Positions 16,178 through 25,032 of a stretch of DNA of 64,000 nt are shown here, one piece after another. The translations under genes were made by a program, and so were the position numbers. Position 1 is the first letter of the stretch; every line of letters starts with the position of its first letter. Origin of the DNA: Deltaproteobacteria bacterium HGW-Deltaproteobacteria-6 (GTDB lineage: Bacteria; Desulfobacterota; Syntrophia; Syntrophales; Smithellaceae); NCBI GenBank assembly GCA_002840435.1, contig PHAT01000002.1:476597-540596 (forward strand), in the 5' to 3' direction. The notes under the pieces are model-generated. The model worked only from the letters and a program-made list of their open reading frames with translations, made no database searches and was not told where the DNA came from.

Positions 16178-17386
16178 ATGGGAGATATCTACTCCGCGAT
16201 TAAAGTAAGCGATCATGTCTACTGGGTGGGCGCCATCGATTGGACCATCCGTGATTTTCACGGCTACACCACCCCCCATGGCAGTACCTATAACGCTTAC
16301 CTGGTGATGGCGGACAAAATTACGCTGATCGACACGGTCAAAGCGCCGTTCATGGATGAAATGCTGGATCGCATTGCGTCTGTTGTTGATCCGTCTAAAA
16401 TTGACTATGTTGTTTCCAATCATTCCGAACAGGATCATTCCGGATGTCTTTTTGAAGTGATTGATCGCATCAAGCCGGAAAAAGTATTTGCGTCCCCGAT
16501 GGGTGTTAAAAACCTGAAAGACATTTTTCACAACGACTATAATATTCTGCCGGTCAAAGACGGTGAGATACTCAGTCTGGGCAATATGGATTTAAAGTTT
16601 ATGGAAACCAGGATGATTCATTGGCCGGATTCCATGTTTTCGTATCTGGAAAAAGACGGCCTTTTGTTTTCACAGGACGCCTTCGGCATGCACCTGGCGA
16701 CGCTTGAGCGGTTCGCCGACGAGCTGCCGGCCGAACAGCTTGCCTACGAAGCGGCGACGTATTACGCCAACATTGTTTTGCCCTACTCGCCGGTTGTGCT
16801 TAAAACCCTGGAGAAGGTTGCGGCAACGGGCTGGGCCATTAAAATATTCGCGCCGGATCATGGTCCCATCTGGCGAAAAGATTTAGGGTTCATCCTTGGT
16901 CTTTATCAAAGGTGGGCACAGCAGAAACCCGCGAACAAGGCCGTGGTGGTTTACGCCACCATGTGGCATTCGACGGAAATGATGGCCAGGGCGATTGCCG
17001 AATCAATGGCGCGGGAAGGCGTCCAGGTGAGGCTTCTTTCCATGAATGAAACACACCGCAGCGAGGTGGTTTATGAAGTGCTGGAGGCGGGCGCGCTCAT
17101 TGTCGGGTCCCCTACACTCAACAACAACATCCTGCCGCAGATGGCGGACGTTATGACGTATCTCAAAGGCTTGAAGCCCGTCAATTTAATCGGGACGGCC
17201 TTCGGGTCATTCGGCTGGAGCGGTGAATCGGTTAAAGATCTGGAAGCAATTCTCAAAGAGATGAAAGTGGAAATCGTCGCCGAACCGGTTTCCGTCAAGC
17301 ACGTTCCCGGCAAAGACGTTCTCGAAAAATGTTCCGACCTGGGGAAATCGATTGCATCTGAACTGAAAAAGAAGCTATCCCACTAA
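16178..17386 (+). CDS. Flavodiiron protein (FprA family, oxygen/NO reductase)
   Basis: A 402-residue type A flavoprotein. The N-terminal metallo-beta-lactamase-like domain holds the di-iron ligands ([27 protein letters not shown]). The C-terminal flavodoxin domain (about 253-395) binds FMN ([14 protein letters not shown] and GSPTLNNN). Such enzymes reduce oxygen to water, or nitric oxide to nitrous oxide, in the cytoplasm of anaerobes, taking electrons from rubredoxin. GAGGTGAAAG precedes the ATG. Rubredoxin and rubrerythrin genes follow in the same direction with short gaps, forming a compact oxygen and peroxide detoxification operon. Confidence 0.94.
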   Translation: MGDIYSAIKVSDHVYWVGAIDWTIRDFHGYTTPHGSTYNAYLVMADKITLIDTVKAPFMDEMLDRIASVVDPSKIDYVVSNHSEQDHSGCLFEVIDRIKPEKVFASPMGVKNLKDIFHNDYNILPVKDGEILSLGNMDLKFMETRMIHWPDSMFSYLEKDGLLFSQDAFGMHLATLERFADELPAEQLAYEAATYYANIVLPYSPVVLKTLEKVAATGWAIKIFAPDHGPIWRKDLGFILGLYQRWAQQKPANKAVVVYATMWHSTEMMARAIAESMAREGVQVRLLSMNETHRSEVVYEVLEAGALIVGSPTLNNNILPQMADVMTYLKGLKPVNLIGTAFGSFGWSGESVKDLEAILKEMKVEIVAEPVSVKHVPGKDVLEKCSDLGKSIASELKKKLSH

Positions 17387-17414
17387 TCTATCAAACCTTC
17401 AAGGAGGCTGGAAA

Positions 17415-17573
17415 ATGAAAAAGTATGTTTGCGGTGTCTGCGGTTATGTATATGATCCGGTCAATGGCGATCCGGAAAATGGTGTAGCGAAAGGCACGGA
17501 ATTCAGAGACTTGCCGGAGGACTGGTCATGTCCGGTTTGCGGCGCCGATAAGAGTGAGTTTGCTCCGGAATAA
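17415..17573 (+). CDS. Rubredoxin
   Basis: A 52-residue one-iron electron carrier. The two ligand pairs are CGVCGY near residues 6-11 and [11 protein letters not shown] near residues 39-49, the classical CxxCG...CPxCG arrangement, and the length is typical. AAGGAGG lies nine bases before the ATG. It sits 28 bases after the flavodiiron gene and 25 bases before rubrerythrin, so it most likely delivers electrons to both. Confidence 0.97.
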   Translation: MKKYVCGVCGYVYDPVNGDPENGVAKGTEFRDLPEDWSCPVCGADKSEFAPE

Positions 17574-17598
17574 CAATTTTCAATAGAGGTCAGGGACT

Positions 17599-18099
17599 AT
17601 GGACGAAAAAATTCGTGAAGCCTTGCAGCAAGCCTACACCGGAGAAGCGAAAGCCGCCCTGCGGCTCAAATTATTTGCGGATAAAGCGGATGCGGAAGGC
17701 TACAAACAGATCGCGCGCCTGTTTCGCGTGATTTCTTTTTCCGAAGAAATTCACGGTAAGCGTGCGCTCCGCGTACTCAAGGAAATTAAAACGACGGAAG
17801 AAAATCTGGCTGAAAGTTTTGAATCGGAAAAAAAAGTTGCGGAAATTGCTTACGACAGTTTTGTGAGAATGGCGGAACAGGCGGGGGACAAACCGGCGCT
17901 TTTACATTTCAGTCAGAGCCGGGACGTGGAAGAGACGCATGCCAACCTTTATAAACAGGCGATGAATCATTTCATGGAAGAACGCGAAACGGTTTATCAT
18001 GTTTGCAAAGTCTGCGGGTATGTGTCGGACGGTGTGCTGCCGGATGAATGCCCCATCTGCGGCGCGAAAAAAGATCAGTTTACAACTTTTGATCAGTAA
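17599..18099 (+). CDS. rbr: Rubrerythrin
   Basis: A 166-residue peroxide reductase. The N-terminal four-helix di-iron domain shows the expected glutamate and histidine ligands (GEAKAALRLK, SEEIHGKRAL, DVEETHANLY). The C-terminal rubredoxin domain has CKVCGYVSDG and CPICGAKKDQF. It reduces hydrogen peroxide in anaerobes using electrons from rubredoxin. It is the third gene of the flavodiiron-rubredoxin-rubrerythrin unit. Confidence 0.95.
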   Translation: MDEKIREALQQAYTGEAKAALRLKLFADKADAEGYKQIARLFRVISFSEEIHGKRALRVLKEIKTTEENLAESFESEKKVAEIAYDSFVRMAEQAGDKPALLHFSQSRDVEETHANLYKQAMNHFMEERETVYHVCKVCGYVSDGVLPDECPICGAKKDQFTTFDQ

Positions 18100-18143
18100 G
18101 AGGTTGTTTTCTGAACGGTAAAAGGGGCGGTGATGGGAGCACG

Positions 18144-18998
18144 ATGATGATTGCAAGGCGCGTAGTCTTCTTTATGCTGGTGCTTTTATTTCTGGTATTG
18201 CCTCAAAAATCCTTCAGTGCGGAAAAGCCGTTGTGGGAGTTAGGCGTCGGCGGCGGATTTCTGCTGATGCCGGATTATCGCGGTTCGGATAAAACCCGGG
18301 CTTATGTTCTGCCGTTTCCTTACGCGGTGTATCGCGGGGGGATCTTCCGGCTGGAAGATAAGCGAATATCGGCACGGCTGTTTGCAACCGACCGGGTGAT
18401 ACTGGATGCGAGCGGATACGGCGCGGTACCGGTGCGCAGCAGCGACAACGATGCGCGGTCAGGCATGCCGGATCTGGACCCTACCTTTGAGTTTGGGCCG
18501 GCGATCCGCATCAAACTATTGGATTCCAAAGAAGACAAATATCGTTTGAATCTTTCGCTGCCGGTCCGGGCGGTCTTTTCCACGGATTTCAGCTCCGTGC
18601 GTTACGAGGGCTTTGTTTTCAGCCCCAGATTGAATTATGAGAAGGGTGATGTGATCCCCGACACAGGCGTTCGCCTGGGTATATCCGCGGGTCCGATGAT
18701 TGCCAATCGCGGCTATCATGAATATTTCTACCGGGTCGAACCGGCATATGCCACGGTGACCCGTCCGGCTTACGCGCCGAGCGGTGGTTACAGCGGTTCA
18801 ACGATGACGGTTGGTCTGAGTAAAAAATACAAACAATTTATTTTTAACACTTTTGTCAGCGCTGATTATCTAAAGGGCGCCGCGTTTGAGGACAGCCCGC
18901 TGGTCAAAACCGAGACGTCCTGGATGGGCGGCTTCAGCATTACCTGGGTCTTTTTGAAATCGGAAAAGACGGTTACTGACGAATCAAAGCTTCAATAG
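18144..18998 (+). CDS. MipA/OmpV-family outer membrane protein
   Basis: A 284-residue outer membrane beta-barrel. Residues 1-26 form a signal peptide ending around SFSA. The mature part begins WELGVGGGFLLMPDYRGSDK and continues with alternating beta-strand patterns, ending in an aromatic-rich strand (GGFSITWVFL). These are features of the MipA/OmpV family. GGGAG precedes two adjacent ATG codons (18144 and 18147), either of which could start. Its function in this organism is not known; relatives bind murein enzymes or act as porins. It follows the rubrerythrin gene by about 45 bases but need not be in that operon. Confidence 0.82.
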   Translation: MMIARRVVFFMLVLLFLVLPQKSFSAEKPLWELGVGGGFLLMPDYRGSDKTRAYVLPFPYAVYRGGIFRLEDKRISARLFATDRVILDASGYGAVPVRSSDNDARSGMPDLDPTFEFGPAIRIKLLDSKEDKYRLNLSLPVRAVFSTDFSSVRYEGFVFSPRLNYEKGDVIPDTGVRLGISAGPMIANRGYHEYFYRVEPAYATVTRPAYAPSGGYSGSTMTVGLSKKYKQFIFNTFVSADYLKGAAFEDSPLVKTETSWMGGFSITWVFLKSEKTVTDESKLQ

Positions 18999-19027
18999 TT
19001 ATGCAATTTGCTGAAAAGGGAAAATTC

Positions 19028-19450
19028 ATGCTGGTTCTCATCACGCGCTGGCTGGTCATTACCGTGGCCATATTAATTGCGTCCAATATTGTTCCCGGAA
19101 TTTCCGTGGATTCTTTGAAAACAGCCATTATCGCCGCCGCCATCCTGGGGATCATTAATGTCTTTTTGCGTCCTGTTTTGCTGATTCTGACGCTGCCGTT
19201 GACCATTCTGACGCTGGGTGTTTTTGCTTTTGTCATCAATGCGTTAATGCTGCTTCTAGTGTCCCATTTTGTTCCGGAATTTAAAGTCGATGGTTTTTTA
19301 TCTGCATTTCTGGGCACGTTGATCATCAGCCTGGTCAGTTGGATTGCCAATCGCTTTATTAACAAATCCAATAACAAGCCTGACGTGAACAATCGTCAAA
19401 AACCCGATTATATTGATCTGGAGCAGGGGGACGACGGGAAATGGCGCTAG
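19028..19450 (+). CDS. Phage-holin-like (YvlD/DUF360 type) membrane protein
   Basis: A 140-residue inner membrane protein with about four hydrophobic segments ([58 protein letters not shown]) and a charged, hydrophilic tail. The pattern [18 protein letters not shown] is typical of the YvlD/phage holin family IV-like proteins, which are of unknown function. AAAGGGA precedes the ATG at 19028, so the frame start at 19001 is rejected. It overlaps the start of mutS by ten bases. Confidence 0.78.
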   Translation: MLVLITRWLVITVAILIASNIVPGISVDSLKTAIIAAAILGIINVFLRPVLLILTLPLTILTLGVFAFVINALMLLLVSHFVPEFKVDGFLSAFLGTLIISLVSWIANRFINKSNNKPDVNNRQKPDYIDLEQGDDGKWR

Positions 19451-22065
19451 ACGCGACACTCAACCTCACGCCCGCGATGAAGCAGTATGTCGAAATCAAG
19501 GGAAAATATCCCGACTGCATTTTATTTTACCGGATGGGCGACTTTTATGAGATGTTTTTTGAAGACGCCCTGACGGCTGCCCCCATTCTGGAAATCACCC
19601 TGACATCGAGAAATAAAACAAAAGAAGACGCTGTTCCGTTATGCGGGTTTCCCTATCACGCCGCCTCCGCCTATATTACCAAACTGGTGGAGAAGGGGTT
19701 CAAAGTGGCCATCTGCGAGCAGGTGGAAGATCCGAAGAACGCCAGGGGAATTGTCAAACGCGATGTGATCCGTGTGATCACGCCCGGTCTGGTGCTGGAT
19801 GAAGAGAATCTGAAAGCGGGAGAAAATAATTATCTGGCCTGTATTGCTTCCGGCCGTGACACGCTGGGACTGGCTTTTCTCGATCTGTCCGTAGGCGAGT
19901 TTCAAATTGGCGAGTTCGCAAGCCGCGACGCGCTTATTTCCGCAATGGGCGGTCTGGATTTCAAGGAATTACTGATCAGTAAATCATTTCCTGATCCGGT
20001 ATTGACGAAAATGCTGGAGGCGCAAATGCCGGCGGGTTGCGTTAATTATATCGATGCCGCATCCTTTGAACCGGGTATGGCCGATGAAATCCTGGATCGT
20101 GAACTTGCAGCATCGGTTCTGGAAAAATCAAGAATAAAAGACCGGTTGGCGGCCAAAACCGCGGCAGCTGCCATACTGCGTTATGTCAATTCCACGCAGA
20201 TGATTCGCGCCAGTCATATTTCTGAAATCAAATATTACTCACCGGAAAATTACCTGATTCTGGATGAGACAGCCCGACGGAATCTGGAATTGTTTTCAAC
20301 CATTCAGGACAGCGCCCGCGCCGGTTCTCTTTTCTCTATGGTCAATGAAACGCTCACCCCGATGGGTGCAAGGCGTCTGCGCTGGTGGATGGGCTATCCT
20401 CTGGTTGCGCCCGAGAAAATCCGCGCAAGGCTTGCGGCTGTTGCCGAAATCAAGGACAATCATCCGGTACGGTCCAATCTTCGCAAGACGCTTTCGCGCA
20501 TCTATGATCTGGAAAGATTGGCCGGACGCGTCGCACTCCGGGTGGCAACGCCGCGCGACCTGATTGCGCTTAAATCATCACTGGCCGTTTTACCCCAGCT
20601 CCAATCTCTGTTGGCTGATTTTACCGCGCCCGCGCTGGCTGCGATTCGCAAAGAGACGACCGACATGTCCGCTTTGGTGGATCTGCTTTCCCGCGCGATT
20701 GTTGCTGATCCGCCGCCCCGCACCCAGGATGGCGACTTTATTGCTTCCGGTTTCGATGACGGGCTTGACCAATTGCGCTCGATCAGCCGTGACGGCAAAA
20801 AATGGATTGCCCAGCTGGAGGCCAAGGAAAAGCAGGCCACAGGCATCAATTCACTCAAGGTCGGATTTAATAATGTCTTTGGCTACTACATTGAAGTGAC
20901 CAAGGCTAATGCCTCGCAAGTGCCGGCCTCTTATGTGCGCAAGCAAACGCTGGTCAACGCCGAACGCTATATCAATCAGGAACTGAAGGAATTTGAACAG
21001 ACGGTGCTCAATGCCGAAGAAAAGATCCGTGAACGCGAAAATCAACTTTTTGATCAGCTTCGCGATGAACTGATGCCGTATGTCTCCGATATTCAGTTCA
21101 ATGCTTTTCGCGTGGCTGAGCTTGACGCGTTTGGCGCGCTTGCGGAAGTGGCTGAAAAGTTTTCCTATACCTGTCCGGAAATCGATGAGGAAGATATCAT
21201 CAGCATCAGAGACGGACGCCATCCGGTGGTCGAGGCGGCTTTAAAAAAAGAAGGTTTTGTGCCCAACGATACGCTGCTGGATTTGCAGGGCAACCGTCTG
21301 CTGGTCATTACCGGCCCCAACATGGCGGGCAAATCCACTTATATCCGGCAGGTTGCTTTAATCGTGCTTCTGGCCCAGATGGGCAGTTTTGTGCCGGCGA
21401 CCCACGCCCGGATCGGCGTGGTGGATAAAATTTTCACGCGCATCGGCGCATCGGACAGTTTGATTAAAGGTCAGAGCACCTTTATGGTGGAAATGATGGA
21501 GACGGCGCAGATCCTGACGGACGCGACGTCCCGCAGCCTGGTTATTCTCGATGAGGTGGGCAGAGGCACATCGACTTTTGATGGTTTGAGCATTGCCTGG
21601 GCGGTAGCCGAATACATTCATGATTTCAACGGGCGCGGTATTCGCACGTTGTTTGCAACCCATTATCACCAGTTGACCGATCTGGCGGCATCCAAAGAAG
21701 GCGCTAAAAATTACAATATTGCCGTGAAGGAGTGGGGCGAAAAGATTATTTTCCTGCGCAAGATCATGGAGGGCGGGACGAGCCGCAGCTACGGCATTGA
21801 AGTGGCGCGGATCGCCGGTGTGCCGGCCGATGTTATTGCCCGGGCCAAGGAAATTTTGCAGAATCTGGAAAAAGGGGAATTCGACGAGATCGGCATGCCG
21901 CGTATTGCCCGCGGCAAGAACGCCTTGATGCCGGGTAATCCCCAGTTAAATTTGTTTGTGGAAAGCGAAGATGTCATTCTGGACGAGCTTCGCCAAATCG
22001 ATATTTCTTCCATGACGCCGCTCGATGCACTCAATAAACTCAGTGAATTAAAAAGCAAGATATAA
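19441..22065 (+). CDS. mutS: DNA mismatch repair protein MutS
   Basis: An 874-residue mismatch recognition ATPase. The N-terminal mismatch-binding block has the FxE-type motif in [14 protein letters not shown] near residue 35. The connector, lever and clamp domains follow. The ATPase domain has Walker [10 protein letters not shown] near residue 624 and the [15 protein letters not shown] signature. Length is standard. The start codon lies inside the end of the preceding membrane protein gene, so translation is coupled. It initiates mismatch repair together with MutL, which is not in this window. Confidence 0.97.
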   Translation: MALDATLNLTPAMKQYVEIKGKYPDCILFYRMGDFYEMFFEDALTAAPILEITLTSRNKTKEDAVPLCGFPYHAASAYITKLVEKGFKVAICEQVEDPKNARGIVKRDVIRVITPGLVLDEENLKAGENNYLACIASGRDTLGLAFLDLSVGEFQIGEFASRDALISAMGGLDFKELLISKSFPDPVLTKMLEAQMPAGCVNYIDAASFEPGMADEILDRELAASVLEKSRIKDRLAAKTAAAAILRYVNSTQMIRASHISEIKYYSPENYLILDETARRNLELFSTIQDSARAGSLFSMVNETLTPMGARRLRWWMGYPLVAPEKIRARLAAVAEIKDNHPVRSNLRKTLSRIYDLERLAGRVALRVATPRDLIALKSSLAVLPQLQSLLADFTAPALAAIRKETTDMSALVDLLSRAIVADPPPRTQDGDFIASGFDDGLDQLRSISRDGKKWIAQLEAKEKQATGINSLKVGFNNVFGYYIEVTKANASQVPASYVRKQTLVNAERYINQELKEFEQTVLNAEEKIRERENQLFDQLRDELMPYVSDIQFNAFRVAELDAFGALAEVAEKFSYTCPEIDEEDIISIRDGRHPVVEAALKKEGFVPNDTLLDLQGNRLLVITGPNMAGKSTYIRQVALIVLLAQMGSFVPATHARIGVVDKIFTRIGASDSLIKGQSTFMVEMMETAQILTDATSRSLVILDEVGRGTSTFDGLSIAWAVAEYIHDFNGRGIRTLFATHYHQLTDLAASKEGAKNYNIAVKEWGEKIIFLRKIMEGGTSRSYGIEVARIAGVPADVIARAKEILQNLEKGEFDEIGMPRIARGKNALMPGNPQLNLFVESEDVILDELRQIDISSMTPLDALNKLSELKSKI

Positions 22066-22301
22066 AGCCGTGAATCACAGTCTCCGGCATGACGGCATGA
22101 AGAGTTATCCAAATTTTTTTCATGACGGGCAGCAGGTGTCCTTGTGTTTGCGGCATCACACATGGTTTAAACACAACCCTTAAAGATAGCGCTTTGATTT
22201 AGAATTGGAATAAGATATATTTATAGTCCAAGCGGGCAATGCGGCTCGGGTCGGTATTTTATTTTGAAGTAAATAATCACCTGTGATGTCGGGGATATTT
22301 C

Positions 22302-22898
22302 GTGCAGACCTTAAAAAAAATCATACTGATTCTGCTGATTGTTATGGCCGTTTTCGCATCCGGGATGTTCTATGCTCCGGGATTTCTAGCCTATTCGACA
22401 AATTATTCTAAAGTGGACGCCGTCATTCTATTGTTAGGCCCCGATTTTAACGCCCGCCAGAAACATGCCCGTGATTTGATGGATAAGGGGATGGCCGGCT
22501 ATCTTATTATCCCCGCATACAACAAGGCTTATTTTGTCGATCAGGGAAAGATGAAACCATTACCCGGCAAAACGAACAAAAACCCTGTCACTGGAATCAA
22601 TGATCCAATGGCGTTCCGATATTACGAAGACACGCATCTTGAATTAATTGAAGCAAAAAAGACCATGACGATGTTTGGACAAAAATCGGCGATATTTGTC
22701 AGCTCACCCTATCATATGCGCCGTATCCAAATCATGGTGGACAAGGAGTTTGATCCCCATTTCCAATATTATTTTTCACCGACGCCTTATGAAGCGGCTC
22801 CGCTTGCTGCCTGGGAGCTGAAGGCATCTGACTGGAAAAAGATTTGGAGAGAATACGTAAAAATTTTATGGTTTATGATCTATCACCCATGGACATAA
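22302..22898 (+). CDS. Membrane-anchored DUF218/YdcF-like protein
   Basis: A 198-residue protein starting at GTG, with GGGGATA upstream. Residues 5-30 form a membrane anchor (IILILLIVMAVFASGMFY). The remainder has VDAVILLLGPDFNARQKHA and IFVSSPYHMRRIQIMVDK, which resemble the DUF218 (ElyC/SanA/YdcF) fold, where the YH.RR segment is conserved. In other bacteria this family is linked to envelope polysaccharide metabolism. The family match is by eye and moderate. It stands alone between mutS and rpoH. Confidence 0.6.
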   Translation: MQTLKKIILILLIVMAVFASGMFYAPGFLAYSTNYSKVDAVILLLGPDFNARQKHARDLMDKGMAGYLIIPAYNKAYFVDQGKMKPLPGKTNKNPVTGINDPMAFRYYEDTHLELIEAKKTMTMFGQKSAIFVSSPYHMRRIQIMVDKEFDPHFQYYFSPTPYEAAPLAAWELKASDWKKIWREYVKILWFMIYHPWT

Positions 22899-23166
22899 AA
22901 AAAGGAAAGGGCTGAATCGCGCCGGTTTGATTTATGGCTTCTCTTTATGATCCACGGGCTTATTCCATTTTCAAATACCCTGAAGGGCACGCATCACAAA
23001 TGATCCCTCCGCAATGATCCCTCCGCGGCCAGGAGAAGGCGGGCAGGCGTATTTTATACGCGTGACTTCGCGCCGCGTTTAGGCGATTAAGCTATGCGTC
23101 TATGAAGCCGGCAATCCCGATGTTTGCCCAACGCCGACAAACGTAGCGCTCGACAGAGGAATGGAA

Positions 23167-24012
23167 TTAGTTGTCCGGTTTCAGATACGGCAGCGCCAGT
23201 TGTACTTTTTTGAGGGCCTGTTTTTCAATCTGACGGGCGCGTTCGCGGGTAATGTTGTATTTGTCGCCGATTTCCTGAAGGGTCAACGGGTCATCCGCCA
23301 TGACGCGGTGCTGGATGATGTAGCTTTCCCGTTCGTTAAGTTTGGTCAGGGCGCCGGCAATATCACGCTTGACCAGACTTCGTTCCTCATGTTTAATCAA
23401 TGATACTTCCTGGTTATCCCCGTCATGCGTGAGAAAATCCATATGGGAGGTATCGCCGTCATCATTGATTAATTCATTGAGGGATAGATCGCGCGTACCC
23501 ATGCGCAAATCCATCTCAGCCACTTCGGAGCCCTTTACGCCCAGAGATTCCGCTATTTCACTGAACTCGGGATTTTTTTTGGAAATCGTTTCCAGCTGCT
23601 TTTTGGCCTGACTCAACTTGAAAAAAAGTTTTCTCTGAGCCTGCGTCGTCCCGATTTTGACAATGCTCCAGGACTTGATCAGGTAATTCTGAATGTAGGC
23701 GCGAATCCACCAGACAGCATAAGAAATCAGGCGATAGCCTTTTTCAGGATCAAATTTTTTCACGGCATGGATCAGACCGATATTGCCTTCCTGAATCAGA
23801 TCAGCCAGCTTGAATCCGTAATTACGGTATTCATGGGCGATTTTAACGACAAACCGCAGATTGGAAACAATGAGTTTTTCCGCCGCTGCCATGTCATTAT
23901 TTTTCTTCAGGCTCATGGCCAGTTTGAATTCTTCCTCGGGGCTTAAGAGCGGAAAACGGTTGATCTCGGTAATATATAGGTCAAGAGTGCCTGTAACAAG
24001 GGGTAACTTCAA
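23167..24012 (-). CDS. rpoH: RNA polymerase sigma-32 factor, heat shock
   Basis: A 281-residue group 3-like sigma factor. Region 2 contains NLRFVVKIAHEYRNYG, DLIQEGNIGLIHAVKKFDP and the -10 recognition helix YAVWWIRAYIQNYL. The RpoH box (QRKLFFKLSQAKKQL) identifies it as sigma-32. Region 4 has EIGDKYNITRERARQIEKQAL. The start is TTG at 24012 with AGGAGG eight bases upstream; no ATG gives the full region 1.2. It would direct transcription of heat-shock genes, and clpB lies only about 1 kb away. An inverted repeat ACATAG-AGC-CTATGT at 24038-24052 sits in its promoter region. Confidence 0.93.
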   Translation of the reverse strand: MKLPLVTGTLDLYITEINRFPLLSPEEEFKLAMSLKKNNDMAAAEKLIVSNLRFVVKIAHEYRNYGFKLADLIQEGNIGLIHAVKKFDPEKGYRLISYAVWWIRAYIQNYLIKSWSIVKIGTTQAQRKLFFKLSQAKKQLETISKKNPEFSEIAESLGVKGSEVAEMDLRMGTRDLSLNELINDDGDTSHMDFLTHDGDNQEVSLIKHEERSLVKRDIAGALTKLNERESYIIQHRVMADDPLTLQEIGDKYNITRERARQIEKQALKKVQLALPYLKPDN

Positions 24013-24093
24013 CGTTCGGGCCTCCTAGATATAATAAACATAGAGCCTATGTATCGAAGAGTGCATGCCCGGTCAAGTAAATATTTCCACTTC

Positions 24094-24122
24094 TTGACAG
24101 GCAAACCTTCAATGTTTATTCT
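24094..24122 (+). promoter_or_regulatory. Sigma-70 promoter for the diadenylate cyclase gene
   Basis: TTGACA at 24094-24099 and TATTCT at 24117-24122 with a 17-base spacer, 25 bases before the ATG at 24147. The -35 box is perfect and the spacing is optimal. Confidence 0.65.
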
Positions 24123-24146
24123 ATAAGAAAAATCTGAGGAATTGAA

Positions 24147-25019
24147 ATGAAATCAGTTAATAAGACGATGATCGAATCGGCCGTTAAACTGGCAAAAGAG
24201 TTTAATGCCGGCTGTATTCTGGTATGCGTGGACGTCAAAAGCGAGCTTGCGGATTTATCGGAAGACGTCAGGACATCCGTTCATTTCATTCTGGTCACCA
24301 GAGAGGATGAAGAGGTGTCGGAGAAATTGGCGGAGTTCGTACAAAAGCTGGACGTTCCCAATGTGAATCTGACACGGGTGGGTAAAATAAAAATAGCAAT
24401 AGCCAAGGGCATCGTTTCCGGATTGTTCAAAAAAGGAGACAAAATCGTCTGCCTTTCCGGCGTGCCGAAGTTTGGTTATGCAGACAGCATTTTTTTTATT
24501 GATGTCGGCCGCGAATTTGAAATCCTGACCTCCGATTTCATCAACGATGTTGTAGAGGCTGTGCAGCCCGAAGTTTTTAACGCAGCTTTGAACATTGCCT
24601 GTGAATTGGCCGCGCAGGGCAGGGAAAACCGGAAGGTCGGAACAATCTTTGTGCTGGGGGATGAAGAAAAAGTTTTGCAGCTTTCCCGGCAGATGATTAT
24701 GAATCCGTTTTCCGGCTATTCCGAAAACGAGCGCAATATTTTGAATCCGGAACTGGAGGAAACGATCAAAGAATTTTCCGCCATTGACGGTGCGTTTGTC
24801 ATCAAGTCCAATGGCGTCATTGTTACAGCCGGCAGGCATCTGAGCGCTGCACTCGAAAGCAAGGATTTTCCGTCGGGACTGGGCAGCCGGCATATTGCCG
24901 CGGCAGGCATTACCAATGTCACAAAAGCTGTGGCCATGGTGATTTCTGAATCTTCGGGAAATGTCAGTGTCTTCAAAAACGGTAAATTGTTTGTGACGAT
25001 TGAAAAACCGGTGGAATAG
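24147..25019 (+). CDS. dacZ: Diadenylate cyclase, DacZ-like (DisA_N domain)
   Basis: A 290-residue protein predicted to make cyclic di-AMP from two ATP. The C-terminal 130 residues are a DisA_N domain: [17 protein letters not shown] (the DGA motif), [13 protein letters not shown] (the RHR motif, here RHI) and [16 protein letters not shown]. The N-terminal half has [20 protein letters not shown] and [15 protein letters not shown], resembling the pyruvate-kinase C-terminal-like domain found in archaeal DacZ. GAGGA precedes the ATG and a strong promoter lies upstream. It is divergent from rpoH and followed closely by clpB. The RHI variant resembles the DacZ class rather than CdaA or DisA. Activity should be tested. 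Confidence 0.8.
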   Translation: MKSVNKTMIESAVKLAKEFNAGCILVCVDVKSELADLSEDVRTSVHFILVTREDEEVSEKLAEFVQKLDVPNVNLTRVGKIKIAIAKGIVSGLFKKGDKIVCLSGVPKFGYADSIFFIDVGREFEILTSDFINDVVEAVQPEVFNAALNIACELAAQGRENRKVGTIFVLGDEEKVLQLSRQMIMNPFSGYSENERNILNPELEETIKEFSAIDGAFVIKSNGVIVTAGRHLSAALESKDFPSGLGSRHIAAAGITNVTKAVAMVISESSGNVSVFKNGKLFVTIEKPVE

Positions 25020-25032
25020 AAAGGGGTCGATG

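Noticed and set aside
22960..23019. Minus-strand peptide with CGGIICDACPSGYLKM and a tandem GCGGAGGGATCATT repeat
   Set aside because: It looks like the tail of an iron-sulfur protein, but no upstream part is present in any frame and the cysteines are partly made by the repeat; too short to call.
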